From Streptomyces venezuelae ATCC 10712 (lineage in GTDB: Bacteria > Actinomycetota > Actinomycetes > Streptomycetales > Streptomycetaceae): a stretch of DNA of 64,000 nucleotides. Below, piece by piece: positions 16,052 to 24,443 of this stretch (the stretch's first letter is position 1; each line of letters starts with the position of its first letter). A program made the translations under genes and the position numbers. The notes beneath the pieces are model-generated. The model was not told the DNA's origin, did no database searches, and worked only from the letters and a program-made list of their open reading frames with translations. The stretch spans positions 4,092,001 through 4,156,000 of the forward strand of contig NZ_CP029197.1 of the NCBI RefSeq assembly GCF_008639165.1. The letters run 5' to 3'.

Positions 16052-16756
16052 CTACGGCGCCACGGAGTCCAGCGCGGGCGCGAGGACGGCGAAGGCCTCC
16101 CCGATCAGCGCGTCCGGGTCCTCGGCGCCGTCGGCGGCCCCCTCCCCCTCGCTCCACCGGCGCAGTACGGCGTCGAAGGCGGCCAGTGCCATGCCCGCGG
16201 CGAGCCGGGGGCGGAGGTCGGCCCGGGGGTCGCGGCCCAGGCGGGCCGCCAGCTCCTCCGTCAGGTCCTCGCGCCACCGCTCCTGGTGCTCGAGGAAGCG
16301 GGCGAGCAGGGCGGGGGTCCGCAGGATCAGCCGGACCACCGGCAGGGCGCGCTCGACGTGCTCGCCGCAGGTGGTCAGGGGTACGGACACGGCGTGCCGG
16401 AGCGCGTCGGAGAGGGGCTCGCCGGCGGGCCGGGCGGCGAGGTCGGCGCGTATGTCGGCGCCCATGCCCGCGAGGAACTGGACAACCACGTCCTCCTTGG
16501 ACGCGAAGTAGCGGAAGAAGGTCCGCTTGGAGACCCCGGCGGCGGTCGCGATCTCGTCGACGGTGACGGCGTCGAAGCCCTTGAGGGCGAGCAGCTGGAG
16601 GGCCGCCTCGGTGAGCTCGGTGGCGACGAGCTGGCGCTTGCGCTGGGCGAGGCTGACGGGGGCGGCGGGGCCGGGGCCGCCGGCCGCGGACGGAATCACG
16701 GAGGAACTCGCGGAGGAACTCACGGAGGAATGGTAACGCGGTGCCTTCGATGTCAT
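16052..16756 (-). CDS. TetR-family regulator
   Basis: The 234-residue protein has a Ser/Pro/Ala-rich N-terminal stretch, then a TetR helix-turn-helix (ELTEAALQLLALKGFDAVTVDEIATAAGVSKRTFFRYFASKEDVV) and an all-helical ligand domain of the AcrR-like C-terminal type. ATG 16756 follows GAAGGG; starts within the Ser-rich stretch are also possible. It is transcribed away from the SDR gene at 16824 and most likely regulates it from the 68-bp shared region. Confidence 0.85.
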   Translation of the reverse strand: MTSKAPRYHSSVSSSASSSVIPSAAGGPGPAAPVSLAQRKRQLVATELTEAALQLLALKGFDAVTVDEIATAAGVSKRTFFRYFASKEDVVVQFLAGMGADIRADLAARPAGEPLSDALRHAVSVPLTTCGEHVERALPVVRLILRTPALLARFLEHQERWREDLTEELAARLGRDPRADLRPRLAAGMALAAFDAVLRRWSEGEGAADGAEDPDALIGEAFAVLAPALDSVAP

Positions 16757-16771
16757 TGAGAGCCCTTCATG

Positions 16772-16816
16772 ACACCAAGACTCGCGCTTGACACTCGGTG
16801 ACACAAGCGGCAGCGT
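16772..16816. promoter_or_regulatory. Divergent TetR/SDR control region
   Basis: TGACAC occurs three times (16770, 16789, 16799), and CACTCGGTG (16792-16800) is a short palindrome over a TTGACA -35 (16788-16793) for the SDR gene. A weak -10 (CAGCGT) follows at 17 bp. The operator assignment is tentative. Confidence 0.4.
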
Positions 16817-16823
16817 GAGACGC

Positions 16824-17768
16824 ATGACCAAGAAGCAGCGCTGGACCGCCGACCGGATCCCGGACCAGACCGGGCGGGTCTTCGTCGTCACCGGGGCCAA
16901 CAGCGGCCTCGGCCTCGCCACCACACGCGAGCTCGCCCGCCGGGGCGCACGCGTGGTGCTCGCCGTACGGGACGAGGAGAAGGGTCGCCGGGCCGTCGAG
17001 GAACTGGCCGCCTCCGGGGTCCGTCCCGGGCTCCTCGACGTACGCCCGCTGGACCTCGCCGACCTCGACTCGGTCCGTGCCTTCGCCGACCGGATGCACG
17101 CCGAGCACACCCGCCTCGACGTGCTCGTCAACAACGCGGGCGTCATGGCTCCGCCGCGCACCCTGAGCCCCCAGGGTCACGAGGTCCAGTTCGCCACCAA
17201 CCACCTCGGCCACTTCGCGCTCACCGGACTGCTGCTCGACCTGCTCGCCGCCGGGCGGGACCCCCGGGTCGTCGCGCTCAGCTCGATCAAGCACCGGCAG
17301 GGCAGCCTCCGCCTCGACGACCTCACCGGCGAGCGCGGCTACACGCCCATGGGCTTCTACAACCAGTCGAAGTTCGCCAACACGGTCTTCGGCCTCGAAC
17401 TCCACCGGCGACTCACCGCGGCCGGCAGCCCCGTCGCCGCGGTGCTCGCCCACCCCGGCTACACGGCGACCCGGCTCCAGACCCGGGACACCTCGGGCCT
17501 CAAGCGATGGGTCTTCCACCACGTCGGCAACCCGTACGTCGCCCAGCGCCCGGAGCAGGGCGCACTGCCCCAGCTGTACGCGGCGACCGAACCGGGCGTG
17601 GTGGGCGGCGAGTTCATCGGGCCCGGCGGCATGGCCGAACTGCGCGGCGCACCGGTCCGCGTGCGGCCCACCGCCGCGGCGGCCGACCCGGAGACGGGCC
17701 GCCGGCTGTGGGAGCTCTCGGAACGCCTGACCGGGGTCGGCTTCCCGGTCACTGCCAGCTCGCGGTGA
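16824..17768 (+). CDS. SDR-family oxidoreductase
   Basis: The 314-residue protein is a short-chain dehydrogenase of the retinol-dehydrogenase/WWOX-like group. It shows the NAD(P)-binding TGANSGLG (23-30), the NNAG strand, the catalytic Ser in ALSSI and Y179-x3-K183 in FYNQSKFANT. Such enzymes act on unknown carbonyl or alcohol substrates in the cytosol. It lies divergent from a TetR gene, which suggests induction by its substrate. Its last 20 bp overlap the convergent lipoprotein gene. Confidence 0.9.
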   Translation: MTKKQRWTADRIPDQTGRVFVVTGANSGLGLATTRELARRGARVVLAVRDEEKGRRAVEELAASGVRPGLLDVRPLDLADLDSVRAFADRMHAEHTRLDVLVNNAGVMAPPRTLSPQGHEVQFATNHLGHFALTGLLLDLLAAGRDPRVVALSSIKHRQGSLRLDDLTGERGYTPMGFYNQSKFANTVFGLELHRRLTAAGSPVAAVLAHPGYTATRLQTRDTSGLKRWVFHHVGNPYVAQRPEQGALPQLYAATEPGVVGGEFIGPGGMAELRGAPVRVRPTAAAADPETGRRLWELSERLTGVGFPVTASSR

Positions 17769-18642
17769 CCTGCCGGGTGTCGATCCGCATGCCGAGCGGC
17801 ACCCGCCAGGAGTCCACGCACACGGTGTACGTCTGCGTCCGCGCCGCCCCGGCGGCGATCGGGGCGGGCAGCGGCTGGCTGGAGGTGAGCGTCGCCCAGT
17901 CGACGCCGAGCGCCCCGATGACATGCGTGGCGAAGGTGACCGTGCCCGAACGGACCGCCGTGCCCCCGCTGTTCCGGAAGGTCACGGTCACCCGCTCGCA
18001 CCAGCGCCGGTCGCCGTCCGCGAGCGCGGGCGCGGAGACGGTGAGGAGGGCGGGGCCGGGGACGGGTGGGGTCGTGGGCGCGGGGGTGGGCGTGCCGGTG
18101 CCGGGCGCGGGCCTTGAGGGCGCTGTGGGCGGCGTACGGGGCGGGGTGCTGCCGCCGGGCCGCGGGGCCGCGCTTCCGGTACCGGAGCCGCCGCCGGGGC
18201 TGCTGGAGCCACCGGAGCTACCGGAACCTTCGGAGCCGCCGCCCGAGCCGCCGGTCGTGGAACTCGGAGCCGTACCGGCCCCGGACCCGGATCCGGTGGC
18301 CGCACCCGAACCCGACCCTGATCCGTGCCCCGTACCCGTACCCGTAACTGATCCCGATCCGGGCCCCGAGCCCGTCCCCGGTCCCGTACCGCCCGGGGCA
18401 GGTGAGGGTGGTGCCGGTGGGGAGGGGGAGGACGTGCTGGAGGTGTCCCCGGTCGTCGTCGGCCCGTCCAAGGGCACCAGGGTGACCGCGCCCGACGGGG
18501 TGGCCGCGCCTCCGGGGGAGGGGCCCGCGCCGACCGCCGCGTACCCCTCGCCGTCTCCTCCGCCGCCGCAGGCGGTCACTGCGGTGAGCGCCCCGCCGAG
18601 GCAGAGCGCCACCGCCACGAGTCCCGGCTTCCTTCGCCTCAT
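17749..18642 (-). CDS. Secreted lipoprotein with Gly/Ser-rich linker
   Basis: The 297-residue protein begins with a lipoprotein signal (MRRRKPGLVAVALCLGGAL) and a lipobox with C25 (TAVTAC). A very long Gly/Ser/Thr/Pro-rich linker (about 27-195) follows, then a small beta-rich domain (VSAPALADGDRRWCERVTVTF, TYTVCVDSWRVPLG, TRQVTASWQ) with two Cys that may pair. The linker is low-complexity and likely spans the cell wall. Function unknown. The stop overlaps the convergent SDR gene by 20 bp. Confidence 0.75.
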   Translation of the reverse strand: MRRRKPGLVAVALCLGGALTAVTACGGGGDGEGYAAVGAGPSPGGAATPSGAVTLVPLDGPTTTGDTSSTSSPSPPAPPSPAPGGTGPGTGSGPGSGSVTGTGTGHGSGSGSGAATGSGSGAGTAPSSTTGGSGGGSEGSGSSGGSSSPGGGSGTGSAAPRPGGSTPPRTPPTAPSRPAPGTGTPTPAPTTPPVPGPALLTVSAPALADGDRRWCERVTVTFRNSGGTAVRSGTVTFATHVIGALGVDWATLTSSQPLPAPIAAGAARTQTYTVCVDSWRVPLGMRIDTRQVTASWQ

Positions 18643-18692
18643 GACCCCCAGTCTGGCTGACGATCCGTCAGCAAGGGAGCCCTTCGGGGAAG

Positions 18693-19604
18693 TCAGTCCG
18701 CGATGAGGCCCTCGCGCAGCTGGGCGAGGGTGCGGGTCAGCAGCCGCGAGACGTGCATCTGCGAGATGCCGACCTCCTCGCCGATCTGCGACTGGGTCAT
18801 GTTGGCGAAGAAGCGCAGCATGATGATCTGCCGCTCCCGGGGCGGGAGTTTGGCGAGCAGCGGCTTGAGCGACTCGCGGTACTCGACGCCTTCGAGCGCC
18901 GTGTCCTCGTAGCCCAGGCGGTCGGCGAGGGAGCCCTCGCCGCCGTCGTCCTCGGGCGAGGGGGAGTCCAGCGAGGAGGCGGTGTAGGCGTTGCCCACGG
19001 CGAGGCCGTCGACGACGTCCTCCTCCGACACCCCGAGCACGGCGGCGAGTTCGGTGACGGTGGGGGAGCGGTCGAGCTTCTGGGCGAGCTCGTCGCTGGC
19101 CTTGGTGAGGGCCAGGCGCAGCTCCTGGAGCCGGCGCGGGACGCGGACCGACCACGAGGTGTCGCGGAAGAAGCGCTTGATCTCACCGACGACGGTCGGC
19201 ATCGCGAACGTCGGGAACTCCACGCCCCGTTCGCAGTCGAAGCGGTCGATCGCCTTGATCAGGCCGATGGTGCCGACCTGGACGATGTCCTCCATCGGCT
19301 CGTTGCGGGAGCGGAACCGGGCCGCCGCGTACCGCACGAGGGGGAGGTTGAGCTCGATGAGGGTGTCGCGGACGTAGGTCCGCTCGGGGCTGTCCGCGGC
19401 CGCGCCCTCGTCGTCCAGGGCGCGCAGCCGCAGGAACAGGGAGCGGGAGAGGGTGCGGGTGTCGAGGGCTCCCGACGTGACGGCCATCGGCGGCGGCGCG
19501 GTCGGGGCGCTCTCGCTGTCGGTCGCGGTCGGCGCCGTCGTCTGCGCGGGCACGGGAACGGGCGTGAGCGTGAGCACCTTCGAGCTGCCCAGTTCTGTGG
19601 ACAT
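18693..19604 (-). CDS. sigN: SigB/SigF/SigG-family sigma factor, SigN-like
   Basis: The 303-residue sigma-70-family factor has region 2 (VRYAAARFRSRNEPMEDIVQVGTIGLIKAIDRFD, with the core-binding and -10 helices), region 3 (SPTVTELAAVLGVSEEDVVDG) and region 4 with a helix-turn-helix (MTQSQIGEEVGISQMHVSRLLTRTLAQL). The N-terminal 45 residues are Thr/Pro/Ala-rich. ATG 19604 follows AAGGGGGTGGC. It is a close paralogue of the sigma gene directly upstream; in S. coelicolor sigN sits beside sigF and both act late in sporulation. The sigN symbol rests on position and order, so it is less sure than the family. Confidence 0.8.
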   Translation of the reverse strand: MSTELGSSKVLTLTPVPVPAQTTAPTATDSESAPTAPPPMAVTSGALDTRTLSRSLFLRLRALDDEGAAADSPERTYVRDTLIELNLPLVRYAAARFRSRNEPMEDIVQVGTIGLIKAIDRFDCERGVEFPTFAMPTVVGEIKRFFRDTSWSVRVPRRLQELRLALTKASDELAQKLDRSPTVTELAAVLGVSEEDVVDGLAVGNAYTASSLDSPSPEDDGGEGSLADRLGYEDTALEGVEYRESLKPLLAKLPPRERQIIMLRFFANMTQSQIGEEVGISQMHVSRLLTRTLAQLREGLIAD

Positions 19605-19839
19605 GCCACCCCCTTGAGGTCGCGGACGGTCGCGGTGGCCGCGACCATCTGAGGAACGCAGCCTCCACCTGAATACCGGCGGCGGGGCTGCGGCAAACTC
19701 GGTTCCAGCAGAATGTCACATGTCGGCAACACGCTGTAGTGACTTGTCGACAAGGCGTAGGTGCATATCCGCAGGAAACAAGGGGTGTACGGCATTTGGG
19801 GCGCCGTGGAACTGCTCCGAACCGGTCTACCCGTTCCGG

Positions 19840-20685
19840 TTACGCCTCGATTCTGTTTGCGGATCTCAAACGTGCGAAGCTCCGGGCGAGGAGCCTTGAC
19901 ACATGCATCTGCGAGACGCCGAGTTCCTGGCTGATCTGAGACTGGGTCAGATTGCTGTAGTAACGCAGCATCAGAATCCGCTGCTCCCGCTCCGGCAGTT
20001 GGACGAGCAGGTGCCGGACGAGGTCGCGGTGCTCCACCCCGGCCAGGGCGGGGTCCTCGTAACCGAGCCGGTCGAGCAGCCCGGGCAGCCCGTCGCCCTC
20101 CTGCGCGGCCTCCAGGGAGGTGGCGTGGTACGAGCGTCCCGCCTCGATGCAGGCGAGCACCTCGTCCTCGCCGATCCGCAGCCGCTCGGCGATCTCCGCG
20201 GTCGTGGGGGAGCGGCCGTGAGCGGTCGTCAGGTCCTCCGTGGCGCCGTTCACCTGGACCCAGAGCTCGTGGAGCCGGCGGGGCACGTGCACGGTGCGGA
20301 CGTTGTCGCGGAAGTACCGCTTGATCTCGCCGACGACCGTCGGCATGGCGAAGGTCGGGAACTGGACGCCCCGGTCGGGGTCGAAGCGGTCGATCGCGTT
20401 GATCAGCCCGATCGTGCCGACCTGGACGACGTCCTCCATCGGCTCGTTGCGGGAGCGGAAGCGGGCCGCCGCGTACCGCACGAGGGGAAGGTTGGCCTCG
20501 ATGAGGGCCCCGCGCACCCGGTGGTGCTCCGGAGTGCCCGGCTCCAGGTTCTTGAGCTGCCCGAAGAGCACCTGGGTGAGGGCGCGGGTGTCGGCGCCGC
20601 GGGTGCTCTGGGGGCGGGGGCGCGGGGCCTCCGGGCCGCCCGCCTCGTGCTGGGGCGGGACCTGAGGTGCTGTACTGGCCGGCAC
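19840..20685 (-). CDS. sigF: Sporulation sigma factor SigF
   Basis: The 281-residue factor starts PASTAPQVPPQHE and ends RSANRIEA, which matches my memory of Streptomyces SigF. Regions 2 to 4 are complete (EPMEDVVQVGTIGLINAIDRFD, VVGEIKRYFRDNVRTVHVPRR, SNLTQSQISQELGVSQMHVSRLL). SigF acts in prespores and is needed for spore maturation and wall thickening. The start is taken as GTG 20685; GTG 20691 is two codons upstream and closer to the AAAGGGG site. No anti-sigma gene is adjacent, in contrast to Bacillus. The 234 bp between this gene and the sigN-like gene holds no other feature I can support. Confidence 0.87.
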   Translation of the reverse strand: MPASTAPQVPPQHEAGGPEAPRPRPQSTRGADTRALTQVLFGQLKNLEPGTPEHHRVRGALIEANLPLVRYAAARFRSRNEPMEDVVQVGTIGLINAIDRFDPDRGVQFPTFAMPTVVGEIKRYFRDNVRTVHVPRRLHELWVQVNGATEDLTTAHGRSPTTAEIAERLRIGEDEVLACIEAGRSYHATSLEAAQEGDGLPGLLDRLGYEDPALAGVEHRDLVRHLLVQLPEREQRILMLRYYSNLTQSQISQELGVSQMHVSRLLARSFARLRSANRIEA

Positions 20686-20864
20686 GTTCACGCCACCCCT
20701 TTGGCTGGTCTTGCTGGTCGACTGGGTCAACTACGGTCAACTCATCCGTCAAAAGCGGTCATAGCATCACAAGACATGTCCACTGTGTGCAAGCACCGCA
20801 TTGCCACGTGTTGAGGGCATATTGGCGGAAAAAGGGGAGGTCACGCAGGGAATCGCCCATGAAG

Positions 20865-20894
20865 AAGGCCCCCCACCTCGATGGCGGAGGGCCT
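20865..20894 (-). terminator. Terminator of the Dabb operon
   Basis: On the minus strand AGGCCCTCCGCC pairs with GGTGGGGGGCCTT around a short loop, with one or two mismatches, 36 bp after the Dabb stop. Confidence 0.6.
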
Positions 20895-20929
20895 GCGGGG
20901 CATTCGGTCGAACCCCGGGGCGTAACGGG

Positions 20930-21223
20930 CTAGAACGCGTAGTCCGCGATCACCCAGGTGGCGAACTCACGCCACTGCGCGACACCCGCCTGGTGCGCCG
21001 GGTGCTCCAGGTAGCGCTGGAGCGCGTCCGTGTCCTCGACCGCCGAGTTGATGGCGAAGTCGTACGCGATCGGCCGGTCCGTGATGTTCCAGTCGCACTC
21101 CCAGAAGCGCAGCTCCGGAATCTGGTCGCCGAGCGCGCGGAACGCCTCGACGCCGGCGACCACCCGCGGCTCGTCGCGTGCGACGCCGTCGTTGAGCTTG
21201 AACAGGACCAGATGGCGGATCAC
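20930..21223 (-). CDS. Dabb (stress-responsive alpha/beta barrel) protein
   Basis: The 97-residue product is a full single Dabb domain: start MIRHLVLFKLNDGV, a central RFWECDWNITDRPIAYDFAI, then DALQRYLEHPAHQAGVAQW, the typical HPxH motif. Members are dimeric barrels related to ABM proteins; most have no known substrate. It begins at GTG 21223 with GGAGCCC, which overlaps the stop of the 54-residue gene just upstream, so the two are translated together. Confidence 0.88.
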   Translation of the reverse strand: MIRHLVLFKLNDGVARDEPRVVAGVEAFRALGDQIPELRFWECDWNITDRPIAYDFAINSAVEDTDALQRYLEHPAHQAGVAQWREFATWVIADYAF

Positions 21224-21233
21224 GAAAGGGCTC

Positions 21234-21398
21234 CTAGTTGATGAGTTCGGTCATGAACTCGCCGACACCCTGGGCGGCGCTGGAAATGCCCTCGAACCCT
21301 ACCTGCACGAGATCGGCCGCCCGGGCCGGGGACGTGACGATCGTGTACAGCACAAAGACCACGACCGCGTACAGCGCGACCTTCTTCGCTTGCACCAT
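21234..21398 (-). CDS. 54-residue membrane protein
   Basis: The short gene reads MVQAKKVALYAVVVFVLYTI, continuing through SPARAADLVQVGFEGISSAAQGVGEFMTELIN. It has one N-terminal TM helix with a positive start (about 6-22) and an amphipathic tail. GGGGAGGACTGGCA precedes the ATG. Its stop TAG overlaps the ribosome site of the Dabb gene (10 bp spacing). I know similar tiny proteins in streptomycetes by pattern but no function. Confidence 0.7.
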   Translation of the reverse strand: MVQAKKVALYAVVVFVLYTIVTSPARAADLVQVGFEGISSAAQGVGEFMTELIN

Positions 21399-21767
21399 TG
21401 CCAGTCCTCCCCTGCTCCCCCGCCTGTTCCCCCGCCGTACGACCGCGCCACTCTAACCGAGGCTTTATGGACCAAGGGCCCGGTCATCGAGGCCTTTTGC
21501 CGCCCCCCGGAAGGGTGACGGGCGAGCAGGATGGATGTCGAGCCCGGCGGATCTGGCAGGAATCCGAAGGGCTCCTGGAACCGGCCCGCACTGCGGGGTC
21601 CGCGCCGCGAGCTTCCCCCCTGACCGCGGCGCAGGACTTGTAGGACCGGTTCTCATCGGGGGGAGCGGCTTGTCCCCCCGATGCCGCTCCCCCCGTCCTC
21701 ACTTCGCCCACCCCGCGGTTCCACGCGGGGGCCGGGCTCCGCTTCCGTCGCGCGTCCCGAAACATGA

Positions 21768-21801
21768 CGAAGGGCCGGTTCCCAGAGGAACCGGCCCTTC
21801 G
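21768..21801 (-). terminator. Terminator of tRNA-Ser(CGA)
   Basis: A 15-bp perfect stem (CGAAGGGCCGGTTCC with its complement, 4-base loop) lies 8 bp after the tRNA 3' end. Confidence 0.8.
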
Positions 21802-21808
21802 ATCGAAG

Positions 21809-21893
21809 CGGTAGCGGAGGGATTTGAACCCTCGGTGAGTTTCCCCACACTCGCTTTCGAGGCGAGCTCCTTCGGCCGCTCGGACACGCTACC
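21809..21893 (-). tRNA. tRNA-Ser (anticodon CGA)
   Basis: The minus strand folds as a class II tRNA: acceptor GGTAGCG/CGCTACC, anticodon loop CTCGAAA between GCTCGC-type arms, a long variable arm, and the T-loop GGTTCAAATCC. The anticodon CGA reads UCG. CCA is not encoded. Confidence 0.95.
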
Positions 21894-21948
21894 GAGAGAG
21901 AGCTTAGCCGAAACTCGCGCTGCGATGAAATCCGTATCCCGCAGCAGG

Positions 21949-22413
21949 TCAGCGCGTACGGAAGAAGGCGGTCAGCTGCTCCGCGCACTCGGCGCCCAGC
22001 ACGCCCTGGATCACCTCGGGACGGTGGTTGAGCCTGCGGTCCCGCACGAGGTCCCAGAGGGAGCCGGCGGCGCCCGCCTTCTCGTCCGGGGCGCCGAACA
22101 CCACCCGTTCGACCCGCGACTGGACGAGCGCGCCCGCGCACATCACGCACGGCTCCAGGGTCACGACGAGCGTGCAGCCCGTCAGGCGCCACTCCCCGGT
22201 CGCCACGGCCGCCCGGCGCAGGGCGAGCACCTCGGCGTGCGCGGTGGGGTCACCGGTCGCCTCCCGCTCGTTGTGCGCGCGGGCGAGCACCGCGCCGTCG
22301 GGACCGAGCACGACCGCGCCGACCGGTACGTCACCGGCCGGCAGGGCCGCGTCGGCCTCGGCGAGGGCGATCCGCATGACGTCCCGCCAGGGGTCCCTGA
22401 CGGGATCGGTCAC
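21949..22413 (-). CDS. tadA: tRNA-specific adenosine deaminase TadA
   Basis: The protein deaminates A34 to inosine in the tRNA-Arg(ACG) anticodon. From GTG 22413 it has 154 residues, close to the family norm: DVPVGAVVL, the zinc/proton-shuttle motif H59-A-E61 and P-C89-x2-C92. Longer starts (GTG 22533, ATG 22521) would add a repetitive Asp/Pro/Ala/Gly-rich tail encoded by the minisatellite at 22427-22498, which I consider unlikely to be native. The partner gene at 22628 lies upstream on the same strand, and tRNA-Ser(CGA) is downstream. Confidence 0.88.
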   Translation of the reverse strand: MTDPVRDPWRDVMRIALAEADAALPAGDVPVGAVVLGPDGAVLARAHNEREATGDPTAHAEVLALRRAAVATGEWRLTGCTLVVTLEPCVMCAGALVQSRVERVVFGAPDEKAGAAGSLWDLVRDRRLNHRPEVIQGVLGAECAEQLTAFFRTR

Positions 22414-22426
22414 GGGCCCGGGCGCC

Positions 22427-22498
22427 GGATCGCCCGAAGGGCCGCTCGGGGTGGCGTTCGCAGGGTCGCCCGAGGGGCCGCTCGCGGGGGCGTTCGCA
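22427..22498. repeat. 36-bp tandem repeat, two copies, before tadA
   Basis: Units 22427-22462 and 22463-22498 share G(G/A)TCGCCCGA(A/G)GGGCCGCTCG and (T/G)GCGTTCGCA. Decayed GGGTCGGTC repeats continue to about 22600. If translated, they encode DPANA..SGPSG twice, which blurs the tadA start. Confidence 0.75.
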
Positions 22499-22627
22499 GG
22501 GTCGGTCGAAGCGCGGTTCATAGGGTCGGTCACAGGGTCGGTCGACGGCCGGTCACGGGGCCGGTCGTCGGTTCGGGGCCGGGGACCGGGTCGGTCGTCG
22601 GGTCGGGGACGGGTACGGCACGTGCCA

Positions 22628-23179
22628 CTAGCGGACGGCCTCCAGGACCTCGGCGGCCCCCAGCGCGTCCGCGATCTCCGCGAGCGCGTCGCTGTCGAGC
22701 GCCAGCAGGTCGGCCGCCGACATGCCGAGGTCGGCCAGGATCAGCCGGTCGCCGACCGGAGCGGCCGGCACGGCCTCGGCCGCGACGCTCGTCTCCTCGT
22801 CGTCCTCGTCCGAGTCGCCGTCGAGCGGCTCCCCGTCCTCCGTGCCGTCCAGGTCCAGCGATTCCAGCTCGTCGACGATGTCGTCCAGGTCGTCGCCGAG
22901 GATCTCCCGGGTGAGGATCTCCCCGTACGAGGAACGGGCGGCGGCGGCGCCGTCCGAGACGTAGACGCGAGGGTCTTCCTCACCCTCGATCCGCACGATC
23001 CCGAACCACGCGTCCTCCTGCTCGATGAAGACGATCACCGTGTCGTCGTCCGAGGCCTCGCGGGCGAGCTCGGTCAGATCCGACAGGGTCTCCACGTCGT
23101 CGAGCTCCGTGTCGCTCGCTTCCCACCCGTCTTCGGTGCGCGCGAGCAGTGCGGCGAAGTACACCTGACTCTCTCCCAC
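22628..23179 (-). CDS. tRNA adenosine deaminase-associated protein
   Basis: The 183-residue acidic protein matches the actinobacterial family always found beside tadA (TIGR03941): MGESQVYFAALLARTEDGWEAS, FIEQEDAWFGIVRIEGEEDPRVYVSD, a very acidic middle (DDLDDIVDELESLDLDG, GDSDEDDEE), and an end AAPVGDRLILADLGMSAADLLAL. Its role is not known; an effect on TadA or its tRNA is inferred from constant linkage. It starts at GTG 23179 and is the first gene of the tadA operon, with about 95 to 215 bp to tadA depending on the start. Confidence 0.85.
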   Translation of the reverse strand: MGESQVYFAALLARTEDGWEASDTELDDVETLSDLTELAREASDDDTVIVFIEQEDAWFGIVRIEGEEDPRVYVSDGAAAARSSYGEILTREILGDDLDDIVDELESLDLDGTEDGEPLDGDSDEDDEETSVAAEAVPAAPVGDRLILADLGMSAADLLALDSDALAEIADALGAAEVLEAVR

Positions 23180-23447
23180 TGATCAGAGGTGTGACGATCC
23201 GGCGGCGCGCTGCTGATGCCCCGCCCAATCGGCATCGTGACAGAAACGACGCCCGCAGGAGAGGTCTTCGGCTCTTGCGTCGTGCATCAGTCTGAACGAC
23301 CCCGCGATCGGGTGGGCGTGCGACCCCGGCGCACACAGGGGGCGCACGGAGGGACGGGGCAGCGGCGGCACGGGAGCGGGGCCGGGACGCGGCGGGGAAG
23401 GGCGCGGGAGCGTCGGCACGGTCCGTGCGGGCGCTCGTACGGGCTCC

Positions 23448-23657
23448 TCACCAGCGGAAGGTCCGCATCCGCATCGCCTGGCGCATCCGCGCCGCTCTCG
23501 CCCGCCGGGGCTGCACGCGCTCGCGCAGCGCCTTGGCCTCGCCCAGCTCACGCAGGAACTGGGCGCGGCGCCTGCGGCGCTCCGCGTCCGTCTCCGGTGC
23601 CGGCCTGCGGGCCGCCCCCTCGGCGGCGCCGTCGGCCGGTTCTTCCAGGTCGGGCAT
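23448..23657 (-). CDS. Small basic protein, unknown function
   Basis: The 69-residue product starts MPDLEEPADGA and is mostly charged helix (ETDAERRRRRAQFLRELGEAKALRERVQPRR), ending in MRQAMRMRTFRW. GGAG stands 7 bp before ATG 23657. Conserved position opposite upp and the unusual Arg-rich C-terminal end support a real gene. No domain is recognised; binding to RNA or DNA would be a guess from charge. Confidence 0.6.
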   Translation of the reverse strand: MPDLEEPADGAAEGAARRPAPETDAERRRRRAQFLRELGEAKALRERVQPRRARAARMRQAMRMRTFRW

Positions 23658-23750
23658 CGGCCACTCCACCCCATCGCTGGGTTCCCGTGCCACCCACCTT
23701 CCCCCAGTGGCGTGGGTCGATGCCAGTGCGCGGCGGGCTACTGTTGAGTC

Positions 23751-24386
23751 ATGCGTCTCCACGTCGTCGATCACCCGCTGGTCGCCCACAAGCTCACCAC
23801 GCTGCGCGACAAGCGCACGGATTCCGCGACCTTCCGTCGGCTCGCCGACGAGCTGGTCACCCTGCTCGCCTACGAGGCCACCAGGGACGTCCGGACCGAG
23901 CAGGTCGACATCGAGACCCCCGTCACGCCCACGACCGGCGTGAAGCTGTCGTACCCGCGTCCGCTGGTGGTCCCGATCCTGCGCGCCGGACTCGGCATGC
24001 TCGACGGCATGGTCCGGCTGCTCCCGACCGCCGAGGTCGGCTTCCTCGGCATGATCCGCAACGAGGAGACGCTGGAGGCGTCGACCTACGCCACGCGGAT
24101 GCCGGAGGACCTCTCGGGCCGCCAGGTGTACGTCCTGGACCCGATGCTGGCGACCGGCGGCACGCTCGTCGCGGCGATCCAGGAGCTCATCAAGCGCGGC
24201 GCCGACGACGTGACCGCGGTCGTGCTCCTCGCCGCCCCGGAGGGCGTCGAGGTCATGGAGCGCGAACTCGCGGGCACCCCCGTCACCGTCGTGACGGCCT
24301 CGGTCGACGAGCGCCTGAACGAGAACGGCTACATCGTCCCGGGCCTGGGCGACGCGGGCGACCGCATGTACGGCTCCGCCGAGTAG
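23751..24386 (+). CDS. upp: Uracil phosphoribosyltransferase
   Basis: The 211-residue enzyme makes UMP from uracil and PRPP for pyrimidine salvage in the cytosol. The PRPP loop is V128-LDPMLATGGT (128-138), PILRAGLGMLDGM is the conserved N-terminal patch, and GYIVPGLGDAGDRMYG near the end binds uracil. Length matches the family. A -10 element TACTGT (23739-23744) ends 6 bp before ATG 23751 and there is no ribosome site, so the transcript is probably leaderless. The last codons are the first unit of a 24-bp tandem repeat. Confidence 0.96.
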   Translation: MRLHVVDHPLVAHKLTTLRDKRTDSATFRRLADELVTLLAYEATRDVRTEQVDIETPVTPTTGVKLSYPRPLVVPILRAGLGMLDGMVRLLPTAEVGFLGMIRNEETLEASTYATRMPEDLSGRQVYVLDPMLATGGTLVAAIQELIKRGADDVTAVVLLAAPEGVEVMERELAGTPVTVVTASVDERLNENGYIVPGLGDAGDRMYGSAE

Positions 24387-24434
24387 GCCACAGCCGGCTC
24401 CGCCGAGTAAGCCACAGCCGGCTCGGCCGAGTAG
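24372..24434. repeat. 24-bp tandem repeat over the upp stop codon
   Basis: Units start at 24372, 24396 and 24420 with GGCTC(C/G)GCCGAGTA. Unit 1 contains the upp stop TAG; units 2 and 3 repeat the coding end GSAE and a stop (TAA, TAG) in the same register. Confidence 0.9.
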
Positions 24435-24443
24435 ACCCTTACG

